Part shown: positions 33,915-43,052 of the stretch, piece by piece
Layout of the letters: every line of letters begins with the position of its first letter
Numbering within the stretch: the first letter of the stretch is position 1
Assembly (NCBI GenBank): GCA_910578765.1
Contig: CAJTRW010000001.1
Span: forward strand, 19,792 to 83,791
Origin: an uncultured Christensenella sp.
GTDB lineage: Bacteria; Bacillota; Clostridia; Christensenellales; Borkfalkiaceae
DNA length: 64,000 bases
Reading direction: 5' to 3'
Program-made: the position numbers and the translations under genes
The notes under the pieces: generated by a model
Told to the model about the DNA's origin: nothing
Databases searched by the model: none
What the model saw: the letters and a program-made list of their open reading frames with translations, nothing else

Positions 33915-36900
33915 TTAAAGTTTTTTATAGAAAGAATGTACTATAGGTCCTAAAAAATAAGAATATACTAAATACTTTAATGCTCGTTTATAATCTGCAT
34001 TAGAATGTCCGCTTGAAATGCCACCAAAGAGATCGGCTCCAGCGTCCCACGGCGTTTCATAATAATCCCATGATGTTCTGTTATACCAGTTTTTATATGA
34101 AGGTATTCCTATACAAACTCCATACCTAAAAATCCCTAACATCATAAGCTGAGGGACATGCCCAAACTCGTGTCTTACTGTGTCCGCATCCGTATCAGAC
34201 CTATCAAGTAGTATAATACCGAAAGAACCTGACCGCCCACTACCTATATTTGCCCTAATTACCGGAACTCCTTTGTAAAAGGACATTACTTGAGCTTTTG
34301 CCGCATTGTCCGCATTGGTGTTGTAAGGATTCCAACTTATTGCCGACATATCACTTTCTATGGCGCTATTAAAAACCGAGCCGACCAGCGCCGCGCCGTA
34401 AAGGCTTAGCGTCAAACCGAATTCAGCCGCAACGGCAAATAAGGGGCTTGCCATTGCAGGCAACAGCGTTGACGAAGTAATTGCCACGCCGACGGCGGCT
34501 AAAACTATACCGCCGACAACTTTGCCCGCCTGCACCCACCAGTCTTTTTTCCAAATCTCATACCACTTTGCTTTCATTCCGCTCGGGTCAACGTACATCA
34601 CGGGATTATTGCCGCAGTATGCAAACAAATTTAAGCCGTTTACGCTTTCATAGTCGGCGTATTCAATGCTGTCCTGTGAGATAAATCTGCCAAGCTCGGG
34701 GTCGTAATACCGCGTTTGTAAATAATACAAGCCTGTTTCGGTATCGTAATAGTAACTGCGGTATCTGAACGGATTTAAATTGCCGATATGCTGCATATTG
34801 ACTATGTCTTGTCCGTTTGCGTCTATAACCGCATGATTGCCCCAACAATCGTATACATATTTTACCACAATGTTACCGTCACGGTCAAGTATTGCTACAA
34901 TATTCCCCTGCGCGTCCTTACGGTAAAAATACTGTTTATCCGCATATATCACACCCGCAACGCCGCTATTGTCATAGATAAACTGTAACCCGTTGCTTTG
35001 CGCTATTAAGTTGCCTGCGCTGTCGTAAACATAACTTATGGTGTTTTTATTTACGCGCCTGCCCGTACCGTCGTAAACGAAGCTTACTCCGTCACAGTTA
35101 GTAAGTACTTTGCCGTAGCTCCACTGCAACGCTTTGCCGCGGTATACCGTGGGACTGCCGAAGTTGTTATATGTGAACAATTCCCCGTTATAATTTTTAA
35201 GCCTGTCGCCGTCGTAGTCGTAAGTGAAGTGATTACAAATTTTTTCGGAAAGCTCCTCTCTGCTTTTCGAGGAATACTCGTACTCGCAACGCTCGGTTAT
35301 GTTACCGTTTGTATCGTAAGTATACAGTACGGTTTTGTTTAAAGGTTTGTTGTCCTCTCTTACAATTCTGCCCAGAGTATCATATGAATACTTTGCAAAA
35401 ACATGACCGTTTTCAATTATCTCGCAGATATTGCCGCGGTTGTCGTATTTGTACTTTATGCTGTCCTTGATATTTGCGCCGTTGCCGTACCAGACCGTGG
35501 CGGGCATATTTGTTGCATGGTCGCCGACTTTGCGGTAACTGATATATTCACAAGAAATTTTGTTGGAACCGTTTAAAATCTCCTTGCCCGTATTCCTGCC
35601 GTTTATGTCAGTTAAAGGTTTAAACGAATATTCTTTGAATTTAATTTCGCTTAGCTTTTGCGCCGCAGTGTTGTCGTAGTAATAAGCATAAGTCTGCGAA
35701 ACCGCGCCCGATATTGCTTTGCGTTTTAAAGCGTTCAATTCGTCATATGTATAGCTTTCCGTCACCTGCGCGGAGGAGTTTTTAAGCGTCGTCGCGGAAG
35801 TTAAATTGCCGTAACCGTCGTAAACGAACGAAGCGTTGTATTTGTCGGCGGAACCGATACATTTACTTTCCACACTTTCCAACTGCTGTTTGGCGTTGTA
35901 CTTTTTCTCGCTCAGTTTAGTTCCGTCAACGGAAGCGGTTTGCGTCCTTATAACTCCGTCCGCGGTATCTACGCCCGTGTCGCTTTGCGTGACAGTACAT
36001 ATAATTTCGCCGTCGATAATCGAGGTTTGCTTTTCGCCGAAAACATACTTGCCGGTTGCGGCGGCGTAAGTATAATCTTTATAAGAATATTCGGCATAGT
36101 CGCTATTGTTTACCGACGCGAAAATTTTTCGGCGGGTATGGTCGTAGGTATTAGATATGACCGTGCTGCCGCTTTTTATTTCAACCGGTAAACCGCAGTT
36201 GTAAAAAACGTCGGTTGTGTTTGCTTCGCCGTTTGCGTCGCTTGCGGTTACGGAAGTTATCATGTCGTTATACGCATCGCGTCCGTATGCGATTTTACCG
36301 CCGTCGGGATAGGTAACGGAATTAATTACGTTAGTACCGTTCTTATACCCGTATTCCGCAACGCGCGCGCCGGTTTCGTCGACGTCGGCGATTATCTGAC
36401 CGTTTTCCGCCGTAACGCTTTCGCTATAAAACTTGGTGGAACTGTCCAGCGTGTTGTAGCTGACCGTTTTTACTGCGTTACCGTTTTTATCGTAAAAGCG
36501 CTCCTCGATATTTTTACCCGTAACAAGCTCCTCTCCCTCGACGTAGCTTTCGGTGAGCGTAAGACTGCCGTGCGAATTATAACGGTAATTCGTCACGTAG
36601 TTTTTTTGCGTTATTTCGCCGTTAACCTCGGTATATTCGCAGGTTATTGCGGAAATTAAATTTTCATCATTGTCGTAGGAATAATTGATTTCCGTCTTAA
36701 CGCGCGCGGTGTCGGATATGTTTTGCCAGTCTGAAACCGACGAAGTAAGCAAATTGAAATTGTCGTATTTTTCAACCGTGGTTACCGTTTTGTTGTCGGG
36801 CTTTGTCACGGTTACCGCCGTTACCGTTTTGCCGTCGGTGTAGTCGTAAACGTAATTTGTGACCGCCTCAGCGCCCGCCCCGTCCCTTTGCGTAAATTTT

Positions 36901-39650
36901 TTCACTTTTTTGCCGGAGTCGAAAACGTAGCTTTCGCTGTGACCGTTTTTTTCCGAAATTTCCGCGGTATTCTCGCCGTAAATAAAAGTTGTTTTCGCAA
37001 GAGTTTTATTAAACGAGTCTTTTTCGGTAATTACGTTTCGTGATATAGTTACGGGTTTCGAATTGGTGTTAATTTCCGTTATGCGGCTGTCTGCGTCGAA
37101 TGAAAATTTATACTGCAAGCCGTCTTCCGTCTCAATACTGCGTATCTGATTACTCTGATATTTTAATTTCAAAAATCCGCCGTCCGCAAATTTTACCGAC
37201 TGCAAATTTAAGCCGCTGTATGCGTATTCGGTCTTTCTGCCGAGGCTGTCGGTTATGCTTGTAAGCAGCCCGTTTTCATAACCGAAGCGCAAAGTTTTAC
37301 CCTCGTTGTCGTATACGGAAATTATTTTATTAGCCGAATCGTACTCTAAGGATATAGTGTTTCCGTGCGCGTCGAACATACATACGAGATTGCCGTTCTT
37401 GTTGAAACCGCTTATTACTCCGTTTTCGTCTTTGAGGTAATTAACCGGCGTATGTTTAAGCAGTAATTCCAGCTCTGCTTTTTTGGCAAAATAGTTTATA
37501 AAGCTTTGCTTTACCGCTTCGAAATTTTTCCTTGCCTGGGAAATAATGCTGTCCGATTGCCCTTTTACGGCACTTTTTTGACTTCTTAACAGCTCTGTGT
37601 CGGACGTTATACCGCTCTGCGTTTCCTGTTCACTAATTTCTTTTTCCAGCTGCTTTATACTTACCGATAACGATTGCAACTGATAAGCCGAGCCCGCGGG
37701 CAAGAGGATATAATTTGAATTTTCGCTTACGCCCTCGAACAATCTTTCGCAACTATTTTCATCAAGATCCGAAGCCCGGTAACTTATATTTAAATCCGGC
37801 AAAATAAGTTTGACGTATTCCGACAGTGACGCTTTATAAGCTTTAACGGTTTCTTCAAGCTGAATTTGCTCCTGACGGCGCTGTTCGATAAGCTGGTAGT
37901 TTTTGAAATCGTCTATCACGGGTATCAGTGTAAAATTATCGCAAACCTGATGCCTGATTATTTGTTTTCCGTTGTAAGTCAAATTACCGCTGACGTCTAT
38001 CGCCACGTCGTTTTTATAAACGAAATGTCTTTCGCCGTTTTCGACGTAATAATAAACCTCTTTAAAAGTATGTTCGTCGCCAAGTTCATCGGTATATGTA
38101 TAAATTGTTTTATTTGCCATATCTTCTTGAGCAAGTTTCAGCTTGCTCCATAAATTCAGCTTCCAGTTTTCGCCGACGTAATTGCGCCCGTTACCTTTCC
38201 TGTAAGAATTAACGATATTCAACGGAAAAACAAACCCGTCGCCGTCAAAGCTGTTTATTTCGCAAGTTACCGCGCCGGTGTTTACATCAACCGACGCCAC
38301 AACGTTTTTGCCGAGTTTAAACCGTTTGATATTCGCTTTATCCGCAGGGACTTTATCGGCTTCGGATTCCTTTTCTTCCCCGCCAGATTCGGGTTTGTTA
38401 GGGACGTAATCAATAATAAGCTGAGGCGCGTTTTGTCCATTTGCATAAAATTCAACATTTGAATTCTGTACTTCGGGATAATATGTTTTACCCTCGAAAA
38501 TTATGAGGACATTACCGTTTGTATTGACATAATCTTCGGTTATATCGAAAATAAACGCACCGCTTTGATAAGTATATACCGTACTTTCTTTGCCGTTTAT
38601 AAAAAAATAGCCGCTTCCGCCCTCCATAGCCGTAACTTTTAATTTTACGCTGTTTATCGCTCCGTCTACTTTTACTTTATCTTTATAAATCGTAATTTCC
38701 GCAGTTTCTTGTGTTTGATTGTTAGTACTGCTGTATAAAAAAAGCTGGTTTTCAAAATAGCTCAATTCCGGATCGCTGGGATTATAATAACAGGTCTCAA
38801 ACTTAAATGCCGTACTCGCGTTCACTATTATCTGCGGGTCGATTGTGACGGGTAAGGCGGTGGTTTCGGCGTTGATAAACTCCGCGTCGGCGACAACTTT
38901 TATATTAAGCATACCGCTGTTCGCGTTTATTTCGTAGCTTACCTTATCGGAAAATTTATTGTTTGCGTCGTACATAAAAGGCGCAGGAATTATAAACTGT
39001 ATCTTTCCGTTTTCATCGCTTAAACGCAGAGTATTATTTTCACCCTTTTCCGCTTTTAAGCCGCCTATATCCAGCGTGAAAAAGTACTCGTATAAGTCCT
39101 TCCTTTGCGTAATTTTAATATTTTCCTTTACCCTGTCGGCAAGCGGTAGATACTCTATTTCCGTACCGTCGTCAAGCGTCGCAAGGACTGTGGAATTCCC
39201 ATCGCAAAGGCGGCATGCGCAACCGCAGGAGCACCTTGCCCTCAAGCCTCCCGCCGAAAGAGTAATAACCTTTTCCCCCTTGGTAAGAGAGAATATTTTA
39301 CCGTTGTTTGCGTCTTTGTCGAATTTCACCTTATAGCCGTTTTCGGCGTTTTCTATAATTTTTCCGTTATCGTAAAGACGGGTGTCGATTGGTTTTAATT
39401 TTCCGTCATCGCCGCAAAAATGCAGCGGCGCGGCGGATATTACTTTGCGCAAAAGATTATTGTTGCGCATGTAGGTATAAGAGTTTTGCGTGCGGAGATC
39501 TACGCTTTCATTTATGTATCCCCCGTCCTTTTCCGAAGCTGCGCAAGTATTTTTTACCGCCGCGTGACGGTTGTCACGCGGCGCTTCGTTTGCGCAGGAG
39601 GTGTTTTTTTCGCTTTCGCAAAAAACCGAATTGAATTTTAAAGTTCCCAT
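33915..39650 (-). CDS. RHS-repeat polymorphic toxin with predicted zinc-metalloprotease tip
   Basis: 1,911 residues. N-terminal ~420 residues include a Cys-rich patch (RARCSCGCACRLC) and a DNRLRE-like beta domain. Residues ~450-1690 hold the YD/RHS repeats (for example TYDTNGNITE, YSYDTLGRI), closed by the RHS hallmark YYDPELGRFISQDS and PVMYVDPSG. The ~220-residue variable tip (DNA 33915-34577) has two hydrophobic stretches and then RHEFGH (HEFGH at about 1827-1831), an HExxH zinc site, with ETPWDAGAD downstream as possible third ligand. No signal peptide. Export probably uses a dedicated route; the holin-like gene lies just upstream. Confidence 0.85.
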   Translation of the reverse strand: MGTLKFNSVFCESEKNTSCANEAPRDNRHAAVKNTCAASEKDGGYINESVDLRTQNSYTYMRNNNLLRKVISAAPLHFCGDDGKLKPIDTRLYDNGKIIENAENGYKVKFDKDANNGKIFSLTKGEKVITLSAGGLRARCSCGCACRLCDGNSTVLATLDDGTEIEYLPLADRVKENIKITQRKDLYEYFFTLDIGGLKAEKGENNTLRLSDENGKIQFIIPAPFMYDANNKFSDKVSYEINANSGMLNIKVVADAEFINAETTALPVTIDPQIIVNASTAFKFETCYYNPSDPELSYFENQLFLYSSTNNQTQETAEITIYKDKVKVDGAINSVKLKVTAMEGGSGYFFINGKESTVYTYQSGAFIFDITEDYVNTNGNVLIIFEGKTYYPEVQNSNVEFYANGQNAPQLIIDYVPNKPESGGEEKESEADKVPADKANIKRFKLGKNVVASVDVNTGAVTCEINSFDGDGFVFPLNIVNSYRKGNGRNYVGENWKLNLWSKLKLAQEDMANKTIYTYTDELGDEHTFKEVYYYVENGERHFVYKNDVAIDVSGNLTYNGKQIIRHQVCDNFTLIPVIDDFKNYQLIEQRRQEQIQLEETVKAYKASLSEYVKLILPDLNISYRASDLDENSCERLFEGVSENSNYILLPAGSAYQLQSLSVSIKQLEKEISEQETQSGITSDTELLRSQKSAVKGQSDSIISQARKNFEAVKQSFINYFAKKAELELLLKHTPVNYLKDENGVISGFNKNGNLVCMFDAHGNTISLEYDSANKIISVYDNEGKTLRFGYENGLLTSITDSLGRKTEYAYSGLNLQSVKFADGGFLKLKYQSNQIRSIETEDGLQYKFSFDADSRITEINTNSKPVTISRNVITEKDSFNKTLAKTTFIYGENTAEISEKNGHSESYVFDSGKKVKKFTQRDGAGAEAVTNYVYDYTDGKTVTAVTVTKPDNKTVTTVEKYDNFNLLTSSVSDWQNISDTARVKTEINYSYDNDENLISAITCEYTEVNGEITQKNYVTNYRYNSHGSLTLTESYVEGEELVTGKNIEERFYDKNGNAVKTVSYNTLDSSTKFYSESVTAENGQIIADVDETGARVAEYGYKNGTNVINSVTYPDGGKIAYGRDAYNDMITSVTASDANGEANTTDVFYNCGLPVEIKSGSTVISNTYDHTRRKIFASVNNSDYAEYSYKDYTYAAATGKYVFGEKQTSIIDGEIICTVTQSDTGVDTADGVIRTQTASVDGTKLSEKKYNAKQQLESVESKCIGSADKYNASFVYDGYGNLTSATTLKNSSAQVTESYTYDELNALKRKAISGAVSQTYAYYYDNTAAQKLSEIKFKEYSFKPLTDINGRNTGKEILNGSNKISCEYISYRKVGDHATNMPATVWYGNGANIKDSIKYKYDNRGNICEIIENGHVFAKYSYDTLGRIVREDNKPLNKTVLYTYDTNGNITERCEYEYSSKSREELSEKICNHFTYDYDGDRLKNYNGELFTYNNFGSPTVYRGKALQWSYGKVLTNCDGVSFVYDGTGRRVNKNTISYVYDSAGNLIAQSNGLQFIYDNSGVAGVIYADKQYFYRKDAQGNIVAILDRDGNIVVKYVYDCWGNHAVIDANGQDIVNMQHIGNLNPFRYRSYYYDTETGLYYLQTRYYDPELGRFISQDSIEYADYESVNGLNLFAYCGNNPVMYVDPSGMKAKWYEIWKKDWWVQAGKVVGGIVLAAVGVAITSSTLLPAMASPLFAVAAEFGLTLSLYGAALVGSVFNSAIESDMSAISWNPYNTNADNAAKAQVMSFYKGVPVIRANIGSGRSGSFGIILLDRSDTDADTVRHEFGHVPQLMMLGIFRYGVCIGIPSYKNWYNRTSWDYYETPWDAGADLFGGISSGHSNADYKRALKYLVYSYFLGPIVHSFYKKL

Positions 39651-39662
39651 TTTATTCTCCTT

Positions 39663-40118
39663 TTAGTCTTTTTTGCGGTTTGTCAGAATTATTGTTTCAC
39701 TTTCCGGCGTCTGCTTATCCGTGTTTTGAGACTCTTCCAGACTTTCCTTGATTTTTTCAACCGCTTCCTTGTTTGCCTGAATTTCCGTTTCCGTTAAAAA
39801 CTTTTTCTCTGACGGAACAAATTTTTCCCAAAACGCGTAAATCGCAAGGCTGAGACTTACCGCAGACAGCCATTTCATGAAAAACTGCGCGTCGAAATGG
39901 GATTGTCCTGTCAGTAAAAAGTTTATAAGGGTCGTCATTCCGAAGCCTGTAACCAACGGCAGAAAAACTATGAAGCGCGTAATTTTTTTCGCGCAAGTAA
40001 ATTTTTCCGCCAGCTTTTTTAAGGGCAGTTTTATAATGCCCGTCAGGATAACCGTCGCCAGGGCCGCAATTGCGGTTATCCCGCCGTCATCCGATAAAAG
40101 CGCGATTAACTTATCCAT
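39663..40118 (-). CDS. holin-like membrane protein before the RHS toxin
   Basis: 151 residues with three hydrophobic helices (about 12-31, 46-66, 80-100) and a charged, Glu/Lys-rich C-terminal tail (TEIQANKEAVEKIKESLEE). Size and layout resemble phage holins of Gram-positive hosts. It ends 12 nt before the RHS start and follows a strong AAAGGAGGAAGT site. A holin linked to a leaderless RHS toxin could serve its release; a recognised family match is not certain. Confidence 0.6.
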   Translation of the reverse strand: MDKLIALLSDDGGITAIAALATVILTGIIKLPLKKLAEKFTCAKKITRFIVFLPLVTGFGMTTLINFLLTGQSHFDAQFFMKWLSAVSLSLAIYAFWEKFVPSEKKFLTETEIQANKEAVEKIKESLEESQNTDKQTPESETIILTNRKKD

Positions 40119-40360
40119 ACTTCCTCCTTTTTATTATTTTTTTAAACATATGTCTGCTATCTGTATAACCCTTAAAGATGACAGCCTGCGTGTACATTAA
40201 AAAATTTTTTTCGTTTTTTTTATTAATTTTTGCATGGATTTTAAGCAACTAATAAAAATCCACCCGCATAGTGGGTGGTATTTCATTTTCGGGCATAGCC
40301 CTAATCAATATTGGCTGCGCACAAGTGCGCCGGAGAATTGACCTGTCAGTCATGCATCTT

Positions 40361-40552
40361 TTACTTGCTACCCTTAAAAGGGTCGTTCGGGTCGAACACG
40401 CTTAATTGGTCTGCTTCTTTATCTTGCTTTAATTGCTTTGCAAATTTCATATTGCCCCACTTTTGGTATATCATTAGACTGCTCTTGCCTTTATACTTGC
40501 AATTCCATTTCGTATGTGCTAAACTGTTTGTGATATTATTTTGCTCTGGCAT
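40361..40552 (-). pseudogene. tnpA: internally deleted IS200/IS605 TnpA transposase remnant
   Basis: 63 residues. TNSLAHTKWNCKY is the conserved N-terminus of TnpA (Y1 HUH transposase), but the frame jumps directly to KGKSSLMIYQKWGNMKF, which matches a later part, and ends with the family C-terminus (KQLKQDKEADQLSVFDPND). The HUH and catalytic Tyr parts are missing, so it is inactive. The join is in frame and a good CGGAGGATAATTG site is retained, so a short protein might still be made. Confidence 0.75.
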
Positions 40553-40659
40553 TTCAATTATCCTCCGTTTGATTTTCTTCTTCTGCAACTGGCAGGTCGC
40601 AGTTTTATTATAATTCAAACGGAGTTTTTTGTCTTATTTATTAGCAATAGCCTCATTAG

Positions 40660-40686
40660 AACCCCGCCACTATGGCGGGGTTTTCG
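40660..40686 (+). terminator. hairpin at the outer end of the IS200-like element
   Basis: 10-bp stem AACCCCGCCA/TGGCGGGGTT with loop CTA, followed by TTTTCG on the plus strand. It is probably the transposon end hairpin and may also end plus-strand transcripts. Confidence 0.6.
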
Positions 40687-40730
40687 TTTACACAATAAAA
40701 AACAGTCAATTAAGACTGTTTTTTTATTGT

Positions 40731-42950
40731 TTAAACTATTTTTTCAAAAATCGCAGACGCTCCTAAAAAGGATATAATATTTGTTTCACACCGTTCTGCA
40801 GTAGTTACGCCGTCAGACCACCTTACAAACCGGTATCCTTCATAGGGTATTGCTTTTACCATCAACGAACTGCCGTATTCTATACGTTTTGAAACATATA
40901 ATTCGGAACTCGGCACCTCTGTACCGTTATTAATCTCAACTATTTTCCCTACACGATATAAATTTAACGGTTCATCCACAAAATTAACTGCTACGGTTAC
41001 TTTATGTTTCCAAAATTCCCAAGGTATTCCGCATTCCTTTCCGTCTATTTCCGCTTCTCTCAATAAATAATCTTTAATACTGTCAAACTCTTTTAATTTC
41101 AATTTATAAATATAATACGTCAATACGTCATGAAATCCCTTACCGACAACTTCGTTCTCAAGCCATCCATAAGACATTTCGCAAGTGTGTATAAATTCGT
41201 GCAAAAACGTTCCTATTATAGATGTATTATCGTCGGATATAACTTTGCTGTCTATTTGTTTCTGCAAAAATTTATGTAAGGGTATATTATTTCTCTTTGG
41301 AGAAGATATTATATCTTCAATATAGATACAGCCATACTTATTCCCTGCCACACCGCTGCAAAAATGCAATAGGTCTTGGTAATCGTTCATACAAAACGCT
41401 GTCAATACACTGTGGTACAAATTGTTTAACGTTGCCAATTCGGGTATATCGTTACCATATAGAGTATAATCTACATTATCTCCGCTTGTTCCCGAACTGA
41501 AACTATCCGTTCCAACGGGAATTAAAGTGAAATATGAATCTATTTCAAATTTAACTTTGCCTTCAAACCATTGGTTAAGACAGATTTGCATTTTATCTGT
41601 TACCGCAGTACAAAGCACGCGTTCAAAACCTGACATTTTGTAATCAACTTCTATTTCCGTATTAGTTTTCGACGATTTAAGCGTTGCATGTACTTCGTCT
41701 ACGTATGTTATCAGAATTTTATAAACAGGAACTTCGGGGTCCTCTTCACCTTCCCACCTTGCATACAACGTATTCGCATCCAACGTTAAGCCGTTATAAC
41801 CTAACATATATAAGCCGTTTTCATTTACGACTTTAATTTTATATTCTTTATCCGCATACCAACCGCCGAATTTATATCCGCTTAATTCCGGTATTACGAA
41901 TTTTAAATTTTGTACGTTGTTTCTGTTTATTTTAACTTCGGATGCCGCAGGCGTTTTATAATTTGTGCCGTAATCATATTTAAACACTCTTTCTATCGGT
42001 TCGAAGTATGCCATATATTCGAAATTTTTTTTTGCGGATAAATCACGCCTTATCGGATTCATACTCAAATCCGACCAGCCGCTAAACACGTAGCCATCGT
42101 CCGCTACGGCTTCTATTTTACTGCAATTTTGTTCGGGCATTACCTCCTGATATGTTTCGCCTTTTAATTTCCCGCCAACGTTATCGTTAACTTTATATTC
42201 TATGCGACATCCGAAATACGCTATTATATGTAAATCTTCGGAAATTCCTGTATCCCGACGGGTGGGCGTCGTTACTCCGTCAGACCACTTCAAAAAGATA
42301 TAGTTATTAAAGGCTACCGCCGTTACGCTTTGCGCATCTTCACCGTATAGTACTTTCTGATCGTACCATCCCTCTATTTTGCCCATACCGAATACATTGA
42401 CATCATAACGTAACGTATACTTTACTTTTTTAAATATTGCAGTATACGTCTTATCTTGGTTTGTTCCAGTATCCTGTCTTTCAGAAGTTACTTTTCCGTC
42501 CGACCATTTCTCAAATTCATATCCGTAGTTCGCAACAGCAATTACCGTTTCTCCAACGTCGCCCGCTTTAATATTTTGTTCGTTTTTTCCGCTTATTGTA
42601 CCGTTCCCGTCCGTTTCATACCGCAATGCAAATTTTACTTTTTTAAATTGCGCCGTAACACTTATATCGCTTGTTACGTTTTTATCTTGTCTTGTCACTT
42701 CAGTTAATCCGTCCGACCATTTTACAAATTGATAGCCGTCATTGGGTACAGCAGTAACCTCGGTTCCGTCTTCACCCTCTTTTACGGATTGATTGGCGGT
42801 GCCGTTTATTGCTCCGCCCGCACTTACAGAATAAGTTACGGTAAAATACTGCTCTTCATTTTCTGTATGAGCAGGGGTTGCGCAACCGCATATTAATATT
42901 CCGCAAGCCAGCGAAAGAATAAAAATCAAAACAGGAAGTATTTTCTTCAT
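40731..42950 (-). CDS. InlB-repeat lipoprotein with HExxH metallopeptidase-like domain
   Basis: 739 residues. Lipoprotein signal (LICGC), then at least four tandem ~70-residue InlB-B/Flg_new-type repeats (about 30-330; each with YEFEKWSDG-like and TAQFKK-like strands), another variant GYKFGGWYADKE (~360), and a C-terminal domain with GTFLHEFIHTCEM, an HExxH zinc site, and WLENEVVGKGFHDVLTYY. Likely a cell-surface metalloprotease or degenerate zincin. Composition is AT-rich compared with the cluster to its right. Transcript may start at the ATG itself. Confidence 0.75.
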   Translation of the reverse strand: MKKILPVLIFILSLACGILICGCATPAHTENEEQYFTVTYSVSAGGAINGTANQSVKEGEDGTEVTAVPNDGYQFVKWSDGLTEVTRQDKNVTSDISVTAQFKKVKFALRYETDGNGTISGKNEQNIKAGDVGETVIAVANYGYEFEKWSDGKVTSERQDTGTNQDKTYTAIFKKVKYTLRYDVNVFGMGKIEGWYDQKVLYGEDAQSVTAVAFNNYIFLKWSDGVTTPTRRDTGISEDLHIIAYFGCRIEYKVNDNVGGKLKGETYQEVMPEQNCSKIEAVADDGYVFSGWSDLSMNPIRRDLSAKKNFEYMAYFEPIERVFKYDYGTNYKTPAASEVKINRNNVQNLKFVIPELSGYKFGGWYADKEYKIKVVNENGLYMLGYNGLTLDANTLYARWEGEEDPEVPVYKILITYVDEVHATLKSSKTNTEIEVDYKMSGFERVLCTAVTDKMQICLNQWFEGKVKFEIDSYFTLIPVGTDSFSSGTSGDNVDYTLYGNDIPELATLNNLYHSVLTAFCMNDYQDLLHFCSGVAGNKYGCIYIEDIISSPKRNNIPLHKFLQKQIDSKVISDDNTSIIGTFLHEFIHTCEMSYGWLENEVVGKGFHDVLTYYIYKLKLKEFDSIKDYLLREAEIDGKECGIPWEFWKHKVTVAVNFVDEPLNLYRVGKIVEINNGTEVPSSELYVSKRIEYGSSLMVKAIPYEGYRFVRWSDGVTTAERCETNIISFLGASAIFEKIV

Positions 42951-42957
42951 ATTTAAT

Positions 42958-42986
42958 ATTTTATATTATTTATTATTCATTGTCAA
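42958..42986 (-). promoter_or_regulatory. promoter of the InlB/HExxH lipoprotein gene
   Basis: TTGACA (42981-42986), 17-nt spacer, TAAAAT (42958-42963). The ATG at 42950 begins 7 nt beyond the -10 element and has no ribosome binding site, so the mRNA may be leaderless. Confidence 0.6.
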
Positions 42987-42995
42987 ATATTAAAA

Positions 42996-43033
42996 AAAAC
43001 CCGATGCGGGGCGGCTGCCCCGCATCGGGTTTT
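42996..43033 (-). terminator. strong bidirectional terminator
   Basis: 16-bp stem AAAACCCGATGCGGGG with a 6-nt loop, 20 nt after the stop of the Ig-like lipoprotein gene at 43053. Confidence 0.9.
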
Positions 43034-43052
43034 AAATTTATTGATAGTTTTT

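Larger units (their letters stand above)
40255..40690 (-). mobile_element. IS200/IS605-type miniature element (non-autonomous)
   Basis: The outer ends hold short palindromes typical of IS200/IS605 single-strand transposons: CCACCC-GCATAGT-GGGTGG at 40260-40278, a small hairpin GGGC-ATA-GCCC at 40291-40301, and AACCCCGCCA-CTA-TGGCGGGGTT at 40660-40682. Between them lies a deleted transposase. There are no terminal inverted repeats or target duplication, as expected for this family. The exact ends need comparison with an intact copy. Confidence 0.65.

Noticed and set aside
39663..40118. Prophage
   Set aside because: A single holin-like gene without capsid, portal, integrase or endolysin genes nearby.
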